A DNA stretch of 64,000 bases from Morella rubra (GCA_003952965.2 CM025853.1:13540053-13604052); one strand, 5' to 3'. Shown: positions 35,401 through 48,300, counted from the stretch's first letter. The notes: generated by a model from the sequence alone, not told the origin. A program made the numbers and translations.

Positions 35401-38307
35401 TTTTTATGATATTTACTCAATTTTGTTTTCGTTTTTGGACATGTGGAATGCCACTCTAGGACTTAAGTTAAAGTTACTAACGGAAGGATCATTTTTGAAT
35501 ATGAGTGAAACTCAAGATTGAATTTTCTTTAAACTAGCCAAAACCAAGGGGCCAATTTTTAGTACTTGTATCTATTTTAGTGTAAGAAACCTTTGGAGTA
35601 GGAAAAGGGTAAATAAGGAAAACAAAGAAATTCTTAGGAATCCTCTTTGTTACCTTCTCTTTTCGTTCTTTTTTAATATTCAATTGTCCATAAGATACTT
35701 ACGTTTAACTGGGAAAATTTTTGTAAAAGTTGTTGACTGGAACTTATACTCATTATATGTAACTTGTACTAGTGAAATCACTATCTCAAAAGTTTAAGCT
35801 ACTAAGACGAGGTAGATTTTATTATTTCAATTATACTCTCTTAACACTCCTCATGTGTCAGCTGGATTCCCTAAAATGGTAAGCCTAACTTGTAATATTT
35901 AATTGAAATATGAGTGAAATACAGAGTCAGATCTCAATCTCTAGACATTGGCTCTGATACCATGTAAATCACCATTTATCCCAAAAGTTTAAACTGTTAG
36001 GAAGAGGTAGATTTTATTATTCAATTATATTCTCTAATGATACTCTCTCTCTCTTCTTCTCCATGCCCGATGCTCTTATCTCTGACATGTTAGGGAATTC
36101 ACAACTCACATACCACCCAGATACAAAGAACAGTGGTATATAAACTAACAATACTCACTATACCTAAGTATCCTTTTGTCCAAGCCTTGTATTTTTATTT
36201 TTGGGTGAGTCTCTGTCCAAGAAGATTTTTTCCAAATATGTCGCTTCATGTTTAAATTCATCATGTGCTTTCAATTAATTAATCTTTCTAGCTCAATGGC
36301 TGGTATATTACAACAATAAATATATGGGAGGTGATACATCATTGCCATCGGAAATTGTAGTGAATTATAATCGGTGTGTTAATGGTAATTTTCAAAAGGA
36401 CTAGCTGATAGGGATGGGTGCAACAATGGATATCAAGCTTCACACTCTTACACATCTTCTTTGAAGGCTCCCCAAGTACCATTATCCAAATGTGGGCCTT
36501 GCACATGAACTTGAAACATAAAGCAACCCTGAAGATCAATCAGAAACAAGCTTACCTTGCTTTCCAGGATCTGAACTACAAATCCTAATCCCTCAAGCTT
36601 TCACTCCAACAAGAGTTCAAGCATTAGAAGCAGAGGTAGGATTAGTCTGGGTATGAATCCTTTCCTTGAGTCAGTCCTTCTGTGAGTAAACAGCAGCCGG
36701 ATCCAACTAGTCTGTTTGCAAAGCATCCTGTAATAGTCCCCTTCTTTAATAGGAACTTCCTGAAGGTGCTATCCTATAAGCTGATACCCTTACATGACCA
36801 AGGCAATATCACATTTGAAACCGTTCATCCCCTTAAGATGTTAGGAAATGGGCTGCTAATGTGTCTGAATCTCACCATACATTGGCATACAAACAAAGCA
36901 TAGAGTTCAGATGCCACTTTCCTGATCTTATTAGCTTATACTAATCAGGTATGATATGCCATGTTGGTAGTCATTTAAGGTATAATATCCATTGATGATA
37001 TATCACTTGTCTACTCGTCTTTGCATCGTATCAAATTCCTGTTTTATTTAATTCCATCAGGTTCAATGTTTGACCGTGTAGCATATTTTTTTCATAGGTT
37101 TACTCCCTTTCTTGATGCGGGCAACAAACTCAGGAAATTTGAGTGAGAACGCCATTAAGCCCACAACAGAAGATCTAATACAGGTTTTAGAGGATGTCCG
37201 TCTTGGCTATATATTGTCTCGTTTTGGTAGTCTTGATTCAAAAAATGAATGGTCGAGTGTTCTTTCCCTTGGAGAGCAGCAACGCGTTGCATTTGCACGT
37301 CTTTTACTTTCAAAACCAAAATTGGTTCTACTGGATGAATCTACCAGTGCTCTAGATGAAGCCAACGAGGTATCCTGGACTTTTAACCTTATTTCTTTGA
37401 AGCAAGTTTTGTTACTAGACTAGACTAGAGAACACAGCATTCACTTTACTTTTTTCCTCCAATATGGAGGTTAAAAAATGCATTCCTGTACAGTGATTTT
37501 TCTTTCCAGTCTTTACATAGAGATCCTGTGGGAATTCAGTCAATTAAGCTAATTTCTGTGCCTTATGTTTCTGCAACAGAACATTTATTCTGATCTCTAG
37601 TTCATCAGCACTTTTCATAACAGTCTGTACGTACCTTTTTGGAAAGAATACGACTCTGGCTACTTGTGGTTCCAGTCTCAAACAAAGTGTGCAAGTCTTA
37701 GACAAGGAGATGTGTATCCAACAGAAACGATGGTGGCTACAGCCATTGGATTAGTTCTATCTGTAGGAAGCATCGCTTGTTGTCACAACCCAAAGATGTG
37801 CTAATCATGTCTGTCCTATATTCTAAAGAACTGGTAAAAGTTTCATTTAAAATTCACTGTAATCACTTATACAGTTCAGTTTTTCCTAGTAAACTTCCAA
37901 TCTGGAACTTAATGATTATATAATATCTTCACAATCCACCGAGCTAATATTGAGTGTTACAATTGGGGTATTGCTTGGGCGCCACCCATGCAAAGCACTT
38001 TTGGTTCCAGCAGAGGCTTATCTAGATGTCATTTCGCACTAGCTTGCTAACTTTCATGCAGCCAAGAGGCTTCTGATTGGTTGAGCTGATATGACATCTG
38101 TTCAGCCTGAAGTTTTACTGTTTGTGCTTCTGTTTGCAGACTCATTTATACCGGCAGATTGGAGAAGCAGGCATAACATATATTAGCGTTGGCCATCGCC
38201 AAACCCTGTATGACCACCACAACAGGATCTTACATATATCCACTGCAGACCCCAACAGTACCGAATGCAATTGGGACATTAACGTGATTAACAATGACAC
38301 GGTGTAA
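29401..38307 (+). CDS. ABCD2: Plastid-type ABC transporter D family half-transporter (ABCD2-like), 9 exons
   Basis: Exons: 29401-29863, 29982-30049, 30669-30995, 31086-31250, 32718-32946, 34016-34254, 34355-34679, 37098-37369, 38140-38307. All junctions are GT-AG, frame is kept throughout, and the product is 751 aa. The N-terminus (about residues 1-90) is Ser/Thr/Arg-rich and looks like a plastid transit peptide. Residues about 100-420 form the ABC_membrane_2 transmembrane region, including '[17 protein letters not shown]'. The nucleotide-binding domain has Walker A GPSGSGKT (500-507), Q-loop FLPQRPYM (Gln 573), signature LSLGEQQ (661-667), Walker B KLVLLDE (680-686) and switch His 715. One membrane half plus one ATPase half means it should act as a dimer. 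The match is to plant ABCD2 (Arabidopsis At1g54350 type), related to cyanobacterial/BacA-like transporters; the substrate is not established. The upstream start is chosen because the frame stays open and coding-like from it; Met at 29521 is an alternative. Confidence 0.93.
31251..32717 (+). other. Intron 4 of the ABCD2-like gene (1.47 kb)
   Basis: Donor GTATGG follows 'ENLT' and acceptor TTTGCAG precedes 'QLLISS'. The intron has unrelated short open frames (e.g. 31437-31688) that do not match the transporter family and would break the reading frame. It contains the tandem repeat at 32168-32280. Confidence 0.85.
32168..32280. repeat. Tandem repeat, about 38-bp unit, three copies, in intron 4
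   Basis: The unit 'gctaatgctgagcgtgtaac' plus 'gtcttactgtacatacca' occurs twice without change and a third time with several substitutions. It is too short and regular to be a CRISPR array (no spacers) and lies in an intron. Confidence 0.8.
32947..34015 (+). other. Intron 5 of the ABCD2-like gene (1.07 kb)
   Basis: It splits a Gly codon (G|GT) between 'DRL' and 'EFDDVLD'. No recognisable element inside. The phrase 'aaactctttggatggcc' recurs once with variation (33037-33054 and 33089-33106). Confidence 0.8.
34680..37097 (+). other. Intron 7 of the ABCD2-like gene (2.4 kb)
   Basis: It splits a Gly codon between 'AKAT' and 'LLPFLMR'. It has a poly(A) run (34845-34861) and a minus-strand TRIM element (35773 to about 36050). 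Minus-strand frame 36339-36539 and plus frame 36682-36903 are open but unrecognised. It interrupts the ATPase domain between the Q-loop and the signature motif. Confidence 0.85.
35773..36050 (-). mobile_element. Miniature LTR element (TRIM) in intron 7, minus strand
   Basis: Two direct repeats of about 85-90 bp ('aaaagtttaag/aaact...gaggtagattttattat') start at 35773 and 35963. Immediately left of the second copy is GCTCTGATACCA (35951-35962), the complement of the initiator tRNA-Met primer binding site. On the minus strand this sits directly after the 5' terminal repeat, as in a TRIM. The internal part is about 100 bp and non-coding. The exact outer end of the right repeat (about 36045-36060) is uncertain because a CT-rich run follows, and no target duplication was confirmed. 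Confidence 0.6.
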
Positions 38308-38663
38308 TGTACTAAAGCTATACTTGTCCTGGAAATTATTCTGTTATGTTTTCTTCTTTTAACAAGGTTACTTTCACTCTCGAAAATGAGGAGCATTCTA
38401 ATTGGATTTTTTATTTTTTTTCAAATGTCAACTGTATTTTGTATGTGACTATCTTTGTCATATACGTCCATTCCTGATTATAGCAGCTCTCTATATTGAG
38501 CTCAAAAGTATTCTTTCGGGCTGGGTCCTTAATTCACTGAAATTTCTTGGTGTCATGGAGAGGGCAAAAAGGAAGAAGGTCAACGTTCATATCAACTCAT
38601 CAAATATACATACCTATATATCCGCAGGGAGAAGTAATAAAGCCATGTTTAGTTTATTTATTA

Positions 38664-39275
38664 GTGAAAATTATACTGACCTCACTGTGTTTTAGCCCTA
38701 TATCAAAAGCTTCACTGAGTTTTTAAAACAAATCTCAAAGTCCACTGGGTTTTTTTATTTTGGTATGAAAACTAACTCAAGCCAATGTTGTTACTAGAAA
38801 TAATGGAGTGTAGTCTACTTAAGCTAAATGTTAGGGTTAAAATCAATAGCTGTCTGTAACGTGTTTAAAATTCCTTGTTTGCTCCATTTGGTCTCTCGTC
38901 TGTTACAGCTAAATGTTAGGGCTAAAACCAATTGTGGCTACCACGTGTTTAAAATTCATTGTCTGCTGTATTGGGTTTCCAGTCTATCACGACAGATGCT
39001 ACGACAGAGTTAGTTTTTGTAACGCATGGCATACAACGTGGCAGACGAAGACTGAACGGAGCAGACAAGGAATTTAAAACATGTGACAACCAGCGATTGG
39101 TTTTAGCCCTGACATTTAACTTAAGTGGACTGGGCTCCGTTATCTTCAGTAACAGAGTTGGCTTGAGTTAGTTTTCATACCAAAATAGAAACCCAGTGGC
39201 TTTGAGATTTTTTTTAAAACCTAGTAAGATGTTTGATATTGGGCTAAAACCTAGTGAGCTCCATGTAATTTTCCC
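38664..39275. mobile_element. MULE-type MITE, 612 bp, perfect 9-bp TSD
   Basis: Terminal inverted repeats of about 120 bp face each other: 'gtgaaaattatactga' at the left, 'ccatgtaattttccc' at the right, both with 'ggtatgaaaactaactcaag' type blocks. They are flanked by TATTTATTA at 38655-38663 and 39276-39284. A 9-bp duplication is the mark of Mutator-like elements. No transposase inside. It lies about 360 bp after the ABCD2-like stop codon and may contribute to or follow the 3' UTR. Confidence 0.85.
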
Positions 39276-39340
39276 TATTTATTATGCGCACACGCTTTGA
39301 CAATGTCAATAGTTGATAGTCCTTTAAAGATTAAGGCCAT
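39276..39340 (+). repeat. Short repeat, copy 1 of 2
   Basis: 'tttattatgcgcacacgct' and the following 'gatagtccttt...aaag' recur at 60086-60147 in the same orientation. The two copies are about 85-90% identical over about 65 bp. Both are immediately right of a MULE-type MITE. Confidence 0.7.
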
Positions 39341-39644
39341 GTTTGCAAACCAAAATTTTTATAAGGATTGCTGAGTTACTAGAGTTTTGTCGGATTTAAG
39401 ATAAAGTATGAAAAAGTAGAATTTTATAGGAGTTGTAAAAAAGTGAAGAGATTATTTGAGTGAATTTTTATGTTTATTGTAATAACAAGAGATTATTTGA
39501 TGGGGAAGATTATTTTGAAGTTAATTATTTTTTTTTAAAATATATATGTTATGGACCTAGTTCTATTGGCTCATCTAATCAAACCAATCGAGCTGACAAA
39601 AAGTTAGCCAATTTTAATCTAGGCTGGTTCGAAGTTGGAACCAG

Positions 39645-40265
39645 GAGTGCGTTTGGAAGCTGTTTTTAGAAATAGTTTTGTGTTTCCGCATTGACGTGGT
39701 CAACGCGCCTTTTGCTATGTTCACTAACAAGTTTTTGGTTTGTCAGACTCAGTTAGAAACAAGCGAACTATGCACAGTGTCTCTTTCTGAATCCAACCAT
39801 GAGCCAGTTTCTCCTATTGGAAACGGGCTGTCAAAGTACCCCTCTCCAAAATGAAAAGCCCGATAGATCTACCCACTGCAAAAACCTTAAAACCACTGAA
39901 AGTTCAGCATAAAATATTGCCCATATGCGTGGCCTTTATTTCGTACTCAGGGTGCAAACCTCGTTAGGCTGAAACCAAGAATGAGTTTGAATATTTGACA
40001 ACGTTTGACAATAATGGATTGATTGGGGTATCCTTACTGTGACACACGTTGGGTCATATAAGTGACCTTCTCAAATATATTTCTTTGGGTGCAAAAAAAT
40101 ATTCATTTTAGCTGCTATGCGAAGATAATTTGTGCTGCTACATGTTGTCAAAGTTTCCTGCAAATCATCAATGCGCTTTTGATCAAATAACCCTATACCA
40201 TATAGTTTTCTTAATAATTTAATAACACTGGGAACCACAAAATCCTTTGTCAAATTACATGCACA
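39645..40265. repeat. Left long terminal inverted repeat of the Harbinger-type element
   Basis: It is the reverse complement of 55707-56332 at roughly 90% identity by eye, with small indels. On the minus strand it contains a 60-codon open stretch (40071-40253) with an open counterpart in the right repeat. Confidence 0.75.
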
Positions 40266-40770
40266 TTCGAAAGCCCTGCACTGCTACAACCCAAAAACGT
40301 GTACAATTCATAGTATGTTAAGACCTAACTTCCAATAATATCCCCTAGTCAACGTAACCTCAAATTTACAAGCGCTGGGACATTTGAGGCTCTCTTCCAC
40401 GAATGATGTAACCAACTAAAATCTCAACAACCCATTTGTAGATGGAAGGAAGTGGTGGACTATTCAACTCAACAGGCTGAGTAATTGAAATGCATATGGG
40501 AAGAACTCAGTAACGTCATGGGGGGGGGGTGTTGAACTGGGGGCAATGTGAGATTGCTTTCTTCAAATGCCCGATATGAGAGAAGGGTCCCTCACATGCA
40601 CATTCAAAAGCCTTGCGGTGCACTGAGAGAAAACTGACAAATTCACAATGTTTTGACACAACATGCAATAATATCCCCCAGTCAGCGTAACCTCAATCAC
40701 AGAAACGAAATCACAGAAATTCACCTGAACATTCCAGGAGTTAACACATACCAAAACTATCAACCACTTG
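40257..40770. repeat. Imperfect duplication inside the left TIR border
   Basis: The block 'catgcacattc(g/a)aaagcc' ... 'ccaataatatcccc(t/c)agtca' ... 'cgtaacctcaa' at 40257-40375 recurs at 40595-40700. The two are diverged direct repeats spaced about 340 bp apart. A G9 run lies between them (about 40520-40528). Confidence 0.55.
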
Positions 40771-40975
40771 TTAAACTCTAGGGGATTATGCTCACCAAAC
40801 CTCATAATTTCAAAATCAAGGCTAGTTTAGCAAAATTTTGATTAAGCTATTCCAACATCATAGCAAAAGAAGACAGTTTAACAAAGATAAAAATGTACTG
40901 GCCTCATTACAGAATTCTAATGAAACAGTTTCATGTACCATTACTTGACGACTACATGATAAAGCAATGGTAAAA

Positions 40976-42388
40976 CTAGAGTCTATCCAACCATAATCTG
41001 CAAGATGACTTTGGTAATGCTAGGAATGCATCGCGCCACCCTTCACTTTGGAACCACTCTGCTACTTCCAAGTATTTTTGTCCGTGGGTTTCAGCACTGC
41101 CATATTTTTGGACGATTTCAAGGCACTCTCGAACTATTCCTTGGTGTTCATTGGAATTTCGAGGAGCCCGGCTACTTCCCTCTGTGCTGGGATGTGAAGC
41201 ATCCATTTTAGCCAAAGTGTGTTAGGTCCTAACTCTGCAGTATTCTGTCATGGCCAAGAATGTCTCCCTCATAAGCGATGCCCACGTTCCCTTCTTTTTC
41301 CGACCCCTGTGTACCTGCCCTATAACACCACCAGGATTGCCCGAGTTACTTCTAACAGCCTCATTCATTTGGCAACAGTCCATGTCTATGCATGTCCTCT
41401 CCCCACGACCAATGTCAACGTGGATGCCACCTTCCATCTGCTCCTCTGTAGCCTTCTTTGCATCTGTGTCACCTGGATCTTGTGATGACCCATGAGCTAG
41501 TCCTTCAGTAGCCATGGAGTTATTGAATATTAGCCCCAAGTAAGTTGTAGTTCGCACATCCTTTGTTCCAAAATACCTTTGCTTTAGGGTGTTTCTGCAA
41601 ATCACAAAATTGTCATTATTGGATCTTGTGTTCTTCATGGCATACAAGCTATTTGTCCCCCCTTCTTTGATTTATATAATGGCAGTTTGATATTCACATA
41701 AACAAATCAGAATTTGTCCTTAATTCCAGGATTAAGTAACAATGATTCTATAGCTTAAATTTGTAAACTATTTGACCATGGAAATTAGGCCTAATCGACT
41801 ATCTACAAAGAACATGAATTCACATCATACTAGGATATTGAACACGTATTATAATGTCAATTAATTACAATACAGTATAAACCAATGAACACTGTGTATA
41901 CATTGAAATTAAGACCTTATCAAAGAGATTATGCTTGAATTCTCAAATGGCTCATAACAGTATACTAGAATTAAACAAGGCATTGCTCATCAAGGTTGAT
42001 AAATCCATATCTTCTACGAATAGTAGCCCCTCTAGCATCCTTATAAAAAAAAAAACAAAACAACTGCAAAAACACACTCTGCACAATACCAACCAAATTG
42101 CATTGACGCGAAATAAATTATCCATTCATAAATCTAAACAATACATCAAGGAGCAAAAATAGTCAACACCTAATTACTTATATTTATGCTAGTATAGAGT
42201 TAGTATTATCCAACTCAAGTGTTACATTCAGTTAAAATTACTTGCAGAAACTAGTGTGTAAATAATTTGGACAGCACTTCCATATTTCAGGAACGAAATT
42301 GAAAGGTAGTGGATTTTTTCACTTACCTTGAAGTGCTTCTGCCATGCCTCCTCGCTCGCAATCACAGTGTTTGTTTCCGGATCCTAAC
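40976..42388 (-). pseudogene. Myb/SANT-like gene (Harbinger ORF1 partner), decayed
   Basis: Minus-strand exon 42388-42328 reads 'DPETNTVIASEEAWQKHFK' and ends at a GT donor. The next exon starts after a TTGCAG acceptor at 41594 with 'KHPKAKVFWNKGCANYNLLG', then after a one-base shift 'LIFNNSMATEGLAHGSSQDP'. This order matches the end of the Myb/SANT-like DNA-binding domain (Myb_DNA-bind_3) in plant proteins related to Harbinger ORF1. After a Lys-rich linker and an in-frame TAA (41222-41224) the same frame continues to 40976 with 'LEVAEWFQSEGWRDAFLALP' and 'LWLDRL', the C-terminal helix pair of this family. In PIF/Harbinger elements this protein binds DNA and helps the transposase. The N-terminal part of the domain was not found. 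Confidence 0.6.
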
Positions 42389-42399
42389 CAATACCACCT

Positions 42400-45300
42400 C
42401 TTTTTTAATACCAACACAAAATTTTATTAAAATTTTACATCCAAACACTATGTTAATATCTACTTACACGCACCTAAACTGAAATAGTGACTTACATCAT
42501 CAATGTAATCATCAATTAAACCGGGACTTTGATATAACCTATTAAGTACAACGAGGTCTTAAACACAACGACCGCTATTGGCAAAATATATGTTGTAATT
42601 AATTTGTTGATCCTTAATCAATTTAAGGGTACCTGAAACTTAAACATAACCTAAAAATTCCTAACCTGAAACTAGTACTTAAACATTCACAATTCCTAAC
42701 CTATAACTTCCTAGACTCAGATATACGTCTGCAACTGCTTCTCCTCTATTTGATGTTTGAAAGAAAAATTACACGAGTGAGAAATCAATATAATATTTCA
42801 AGATTGTTCAACTATCAACAATCATTTAAGATTCACAATGCATGGTGTGTACCTTCGGGCTTGGGGACTTCACGTGTTGTGCTCGCCGACGGAATGCTGC
42901 TAGAGTTCTCTAAATAGCAAAAAACACAAAGGTAATTTCATTAAAGGGTTATAAACAGACGTGGATGCCTATGCAATTACTGTTTGGTCTGTCGTTACCT
43001 TTCTCGACTGTGTTGCTAGTAAAATGGCATCTTCTTCTGTGGCCTAGTAGACGATGTATCGGGCAAGGGTTGCAGATTTGGTAGCTAGAGCCACAGTGGA
43101 GAGAATATTCGAGCACCGCCAACCTTACTGAAGCTCAATGTTCCCTTCAAGTTAATGTTGCTAGTAGAGTAAATGAGTATAGGGGTGTGGCTGAAGTAGT
43201 TGGGTTAAAGCAGATGGTGGGTGAGGTGTCTTTAATGGTAGGAACTTGCTTCTTTGCCGACTCACGCTGTTGACCGATGGGTTCTACTTCAAAGCACTAT
43301 ATAACAGTGTGAAACTAACGTACAAACAGAAAATATCTCTACCGCCACATCAACAAAGTCAGGCCTAAGAGGTGACAAGCAGTAATGTTATAACCTCAAT
43401 CGTGTTTTCCCTCACTCTTGAGGTAACTAAATGTATACATACACATACAATACACACTGGGCTATGAGGGAGAACAATAAGGCTTTACTTTAGACAACGA
43501 CAGAGAGAGAGAACTTTGTACAAATAGATCTTTAAATGTTCTCACAAAACATGCACCACTCATTCATCTTCGCAATCTCAGAGCAAAATTATTAGAGTTT
43601 TAATAAGTTGTTTACAAAAAAAAATAACAAAATATAGTTTTGAGTCGGTAGTGGGTAAGGTAAAAAAGTGAATTTAATTTTTATGGTGGGATTGAATTTT
43701 GCACCTATTTATTGTAATCCAAAAAAAGTATGCCAATAGGTTATATTATTATCTGGATCCTTTTTTGCACTAAATTGATCATTTAATTTAGAATTTTACG
43801 ATCTTTGTAAATGTCGGTCTTACTATATTCCACTAACTTTGTTTGTTCATAAAATAAGTTCTTTCTTGCCACTATCTTTTTAAATGGTGAACTTTTACCT
43901 TTAATTAGTTTAATAGAAAGCTCAAATTATTTTACTCCTCACATGCGTTATTGGTTAGTGGGGCCTTTTTTGGATACAAACTCTCATATGCGTTCTTCTT
44001 TATCTTGCATATACTCTGAATAGATCTCTTTTTACTCCATATTTAAACAATCACGCTTGTAAACTAGCAATGAGAATACCAAATTAATATGTAAATTACG
44101 ATGGTTACTGTCCCCTTCCCTTGATCAGGTTGGTTTAAAACTCTGAAATACATGGTACAATGGTAATTGTTGCCTTTTTAAAACTACAACAACAAAATAA
44201 ACATCATAGCAACGCAGTGAAGAATATCGGGCGTGAAAATCATCCTCTCTCTTCATTTTCTTCATGGGTCAGCCATTTCAGTAATCAAAAATTATAAATC
44301 TTCGACTTACAAATTCTATTAAATTTCTAATCGTCGCTAAGTCAACAATTGGGGTAGTACAAATGTCTTTCTTTTTTACTTCTCTCGTCTTCCAGATCGT
44401 AGGAATGACAGGTTGACTCACTACAGTCTGAGATGATCCTGATTGAGAACATCCATCCAGGGATTCTTCCTATAGGACAAGTCGCCATACCAGGTGAGAA
44501 CTTGTTCACACACTCGTAGATAGCATTGAGGATGGCTAGACCTGGCCTATATTATTCGTTGATTCGACAAAATATATAGAGTTAGCCAGGCTATGAGGTA
44601 TTAGTATAATCTCCGGTGGTGGTGGTGGTGGTGGAGATGTTGCCGACTCAAATTTGGCTGGAGAGGTAAACTTTGATCGATTGAAGGAGTTCGACATGTT
44701 TCAATAGAGATATACACTGGACTTGGATCCACTTACTCTTGGTCGAGAAACATTGAACAAATATGGAATAGAAGTGCACTTATATTCTTCGTAGGTCTGC
44801 CTTTTTTGTCTTCTTCGTGGGTGCTGGCGCTAAAACACTTTTGCCAGACCATCATACTTTTATGTCACATGTATGCAAAGTGGGGAAGTCAGATCATCCA
44901 TTGGTGGTCAAGCACACTAGTCAACTTGTGAATGATGGCTTATTTAAAGTTTCTAGGTTCTATGTCACCAAAAGAATATACGTAGATATACGTTTTATGC
45001 CATATAACAAAATTGGTTCCAAGTGCATTGTGAATAACAATGACAGTCAATTAGTGTAAGACATTTTAGAATTCAAACAAAGTTGTTTGTGTCAAACTTT
45101 CTATTTTCCAAATTAATCATAGCCCTTTTACTGACCATGCTTACTATACTTAATTGGCCTAAGTGATGAAATTCGATTATAACTGAAAATGATTTTCTTG
45201 TATAGCAACTAATGTATTGCAATTATAGCACAACAATGTAATCTGTTGATATGATGCACACAAGATGGCCATAGGATTTATATTAAGCAAAGAAAATCAC

Positions 45301-48300
45301 ATATAATCTTTTTGTAGTTAATTTTTGTAGTATGATTAAGTAATGAAGTTTTATTAATTAATAAAAAGTTATCTTGATTGTCAAAAAACATTGGTCGTGA
45401 TATGGAAAGATGATGATTCAAAATTTTCCTATAATGATTGATTTTTGAAGTAATTCACAATTTTAACTTAGTTAGTAAGACCACCTACAACTAGCAATTA
45501 AGTTAGTATTACTTCTCATTACTCTGTAAACTACTTGTGTCTTTTGACTTCTTTGGTGTTTGGAATGTTATAACTTTGAAAATCTCTTCAAAACATGGCC
45601 CAACCACCAATATGAAGATTAATTTTGAACATATGTTTGCTTGCTATGGCATTTCAAATTACAAGTGATCTATATCCTTTTTACTGCATCGTTGTGTACA
45701 GTGTGACAGAGCACAGTTTAACCTTCAGGGGGCTTGTCGTGAGCCGCAATAGTCCTCTCTTTGTGTTCTTGAGTTGTTTACTCAGCTACAAAATTATATT
45801 CACTTATTGTCGTTGTTTACCTTTAGTCCACAGACTCTTTTGTGAACAAAGAAAAGAAGTTTCGCTCCAAGGTATTCTGACATGTGAATAAAGCGTTTAA
45901 AGAAAAGCTACCCATACCTTACACAACTCTATTTTTGGTAGGTTTTTGTCACTATATATCACATGGCTACAGTGGTGATAGGTTAATGTAGAGAAGCTTG
46001 CCTATAAAGGTGAACTTATAGTAGACATACGGCTGGAGAAGATTGATGTAACTAGCTCCCTGGGGGATTCAGAAAAGCCTAACCATAAAGCTGAATCTGT
46101 CATGAAGGGCTTGATGAGGCACATAACATGAGTCTTCAAAAAATCAATGATAGACTGGGAGTTGATGAGTTGGTCATCAACGCTAGCCATAAAGTTGATG
46201 TGTCCCTCCTTTATAGTGGGATACTAGGCAGTAAGACAGGTTTCAAGAAACAATAAAAAATGTCTCGTTTAGCGTGCACAGAATGAGGTCCTGCACATGG
46301 CCCCTTTAATTTTCAAAATGTATGTTTGAAGACAGATGCAACCTCACTTCTGCTGCTTTATAAAGAGGCCCTACTTGTAACCTGTGCTATAAAGATGACT
46401 CGTCTAACCATGGTCTAAATAGTTCCAGTTGGCACCGAGTGTGCCCTTGCATGGTACAACTTTTTCTCATAATGATAATGCTCATATCCTCTCAATATAA
46501 TATATACTAGCGTTCCTATGCACACCCTCAACAAAATGATAAGTAAATATGTAATCAAACTAATGCTTTAAATCAAATTTCATGCACACAACCCTTGAAG
46601 TTGCTTATGGAAAATAAGGTTTGAGTACCTCAGTAGTTGCATGTGACCAAAACTTTAAACACCATGTCAATTCCTATTGATGATAACTTATTTTACACCA
46701 CAGATGGGTCTTTAGACGTGGGAAAGTTATAGACCAATCCCTTTTAAAATGAAACGGGACAGAGTTCACATAGTTTTAGGCAGTTTGGAGAGATTTCGCA
46801 CAAACGTGGGACGATGATTGTATTACGACATAAATTTCACAAACCACAACACTGCAGCAGTATGCAGATTTGGTGCATTATTAGCACCAACGGTCTACTG
46901 AGGAGTCAAAATATTTTCAACCTTTTCTCATGGGTATTTACTTACATGCATAGTTCTGTTATGATATTATATAGTATTCTCAAATGGAAATTTTACGTAA
47001 ATCTCACCATGCAATTTTTTGAATCCAAATGCTGCAACCTTATAATGTGATTTAAACATTTCAAAAAATAGTAGGACTGGTAGCAAAACGTTCAAATACG
47101 TAGAAGGAATATGCTACTACATTTGCAAATATGTTATATAATGAAAAACATCAAACTTGGTGCATAATTAACAAAAGCATTAATCTATTAAGGTGGACTT
47201 CAAAAAGAGTGAATGCAGCAAGGGACATAGCATCATTGTTTGCTGATACATAGCACCGGTAAAGCAACAACAACTCATACTGAGATGATGATCATCCACA
47301 ATAATACCAAGTCATTTATTAAATAGCGGATTGATTGCACTGGCCTCATTCCACCTCTGGAATGGGGTTCTGCACCGGCAAAGCAAATACAATAGTTGGA
47401 GCTTGCAACGGAAGTTTGGTAGAGAATATCTTCTCCAACAGACTATAATGTACGCACCCCTTCACTTTGAATTTTGCAGCCTCTCGGTGGTTCTACATTT
47501 GAAAGAAATGAGCAGCCTCTCGGTGTTGTTTGAGCTTATGTTTAATCTGTTTTGGTAATCAAGGATAATTGTTTGTGTGTGTCTTAAGGCACTCCCTTTT
47601 GGATATATTATTACCTAAATGTGACGTTTTTATCTGCTTGTGAGCTTATTTTATCCGTTTGTTGAGTCTAGAGGAATTCCACGTTTGGATTTGTTATTGC
47701 GAAGAAAATCGTTTTTGCCCACCTATGAGTTATTGAATTTTATTCATTTGTTGAGTCTTAAGGCATTCCCTTTTGGATTTGTTATGAAAAGAATGTGCTA
47801 ACATCTGCTAGACACTTGTGTCATCTTTTGTTGTTGGATAATTCGCAGTGGGCATTTGACTTAGGTATTATGCATGCGCTTTTGATGTTCCATTTGATGT
47901 TTCATTGTAGAAGAGGAGTTGTGATTTCTTCCAATGAGTTGACTCCTAGTCTAATCAAATTAATGATACCGTTGTGCCATTGTTAATTAGGAAGATGAAA
48001 AGAATGGAGTGCAAATATAGGGCAAAGATGAAGTTATTGATATACATGCTGGTTGTGTCATGGATTTTTTTTGGAGTTGTTTGGTGTTTCATGTGCTGGT
48101 GTAGGGTGGCGGAAATCCTTCCTCTTCTCCCGCCTTAGGTTGATAAAAAGCCAAGTAGAATGTGTATAAGATTACGTGAACTAACCTCTTCCTCTCGTAT
48201 TGTGGCTGTGTTTGATCTTCATTTATATTTGCAATGTATTAGAATATGACAATATTAGTTACCCATATGTGAGATATATTGATCAATTTCTATTCGGGTT

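Noticed and set aside
35951..35962. GCTCTGATACCA as part of a tRNA gene
   Set aside because: No cloverleaf can be drawn around it; position and orientation fit a minus-strand primer binding site of a TRIM.
39645..40265. Reading the two inverted 620-bp blocks as two separate small elements
   Set aside because: Each block has the GAGTGCGTTTGG end on its outer side only, and both Harbinger partner genes lie between them. One element explains this better, though a TSD is missing.
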